In this document: positions 46,861 to 47,158 of the stretch, piece after piece
Numbering within the stretch: position 1 is the stretch's first letter
Layout: each line of letters begins with the position of its first letter
DNA from: Pseudomonadota bacterium
GTDB taxonomy: Bacteria; Pseudomonadota; Gammaproteobacteria; Burkholderiales; SG8-39
Reading direction: 5' to 3'
NCBI GenBank assembly: GCA_021811085.1
Contig: JAJZPQ010000027.1
Coordinates: forward strand, 1-47,158
DNA length: 47,158 bases
Made by a program: the position numbers and the translations under genes
Notes under the pieces: model-generated
Told to the model about the DNA's origin: nothing
The model's database searches: none
The model's input: only the letters and a program-made list of their open reading frames with translations

Positions 46861-47158
46861 ATGAACGCGAAAGCCCATTCCGATTACCTGGCGCAGCTGA
46901 CCAGCTCCTATTCGCCGATTTACGGCCAGGCGATCAGCATTCGCCCGATGCTGCCGGCCGATCTGGATATCGAGACCGAGTTCGTGCAAAGCTGGTCTGC
47001 CGAGACGCGCTATAATCGCCTGTTCAGCGCAGGCTCCTACACTTCGCCCGAGCGCCTGAAGAAAATCACGCGCATCGACTTCACGCGCGACATGGCCCTG
47101 ATCGCGACCATGATGCTGGAGGACAAGGAAGTGCAGATCGGCGTGGCGCGCTACGTGC
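46861..47158 (+). CDS. GNAT-family acetyltransferase, 3' truncated by window
   Basis: The frame is open from ATG at 46861 to the right edge (99 residues visible). The segment I-S-I-R-P-M-L-P-A-D-L-D-I-E-T-E-F, then S-A-E-T-R-Y-N-R-L-F and I-T-R-I-D-F-T-R-D-M-A-L-I-A, matches the start of the Pat/Pka-like GNAT domain that acetylates protein lysines. The CoA-binding Q/R-x-x-G-x-G/A motif would lie beyond the edge. Protein acetylation is inferred from that similarity and cannot be confirmed from the fragment. Confidence 0.75.
   Translation, partial: MNAKAHSDYLAQLTSSYSPIYGQAISIRPMLPADLDIETEFVQSWSAETRYNRLFSAGSYTSPERLKKITRIDFTRDMALIATMMLEDKEVQIGVARYV

Overview
The window is GC-rich DNA from a betaproteobacterium (inferred; exact order not resolvable from sequence alone). 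The evidence is the gene order rimP-nusA-infB-rbfA-truB-rpsO-pnp, the block pyrG-kdsA-eno-ftsB, the set trpS-scpA-scpB-rluB, and ETF-ubiquinone oxidoreductase plus acetoacetyl-CoA synthetase. Two kinds of DNA are joined at a tRNA cluster near 8.0 kb.

Positions 1-8002 are the right end of an integrated prophage or phage-derived element that continues off the left edge. It reads left to right as a compact early/recombination module: a YqaJ-type exonuclease (5' truncated), a lipoprotein, a ParB/Srx-like protein, SSB, small unknown proteins, a winged-helix protein, a phage-borne beta sliding clamp, two small membrane proteins, a DUF4224-like protein and a tyrosine integrase. The integrase abuts the 3' end of tRNA-His, the probable attachment site. 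tRNA-Pro(TGG), tRNA-Arg(TCT) and tRNA-His(GTG) run leftward from one promoter.

Positions 8.4-23.5 kb hold core information genes: dksA, then leftward pnp, rpsO, truB, rbfA, infB, nusA, rimP (transcription order is the reverse), then rluB, scpB, scpA, trpS, an M50 protease, a YciO/Sua5-type protein and a PHP phosphatase. Several control elements are readable: an RNase III-type hairpin in the pnp leader, an rpsO promoter inside the end of truB, and a rimP leader with a terminator-like hairpin whose promoter -35 sits inside the rluB terminator.

Positions 23.5-46 kb hold metabolism and envelope genes: an alpha/beta hydrolase, a gamma-carbonic-anhydrase-like protein, two SDRs (one without the catalytic tyrosine), an Mce/Mla lipid transporter (STAS-permease, ATPase, MCE protein), a Gfo/Idh-SAF oxidoreductase next to ftsB-eno-kdsA-pyrG, an ACP-acyl-AMP ligase-acyltransferase fusion, acetoacetyl-CoA synthetase with a thioesterase, ETF-QO, an ArgD-like aminotransferase and a nitroreductase. 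The end holds a TetR regulator with a self-operator and a truncated GNAT gene.

The signals least explained by the genes are: (i) a dispersed, structured intergenic repeat present twice (25012-25245 and 43344-43525), each time between convergent genes, one copy carrying an extra 21-bp hairpin; (ii) three FNR/CRP-type palindromes, each 20-22 bp upstream of a -10 box, in front of the Mla operon and two unknown genes; (iii) a prophage sliding clamp preceded by a winged-helix protein whose C-terminus resembles a clamp-binding peptide. No CRISPR array, rRNA or insertion sequence was seen.
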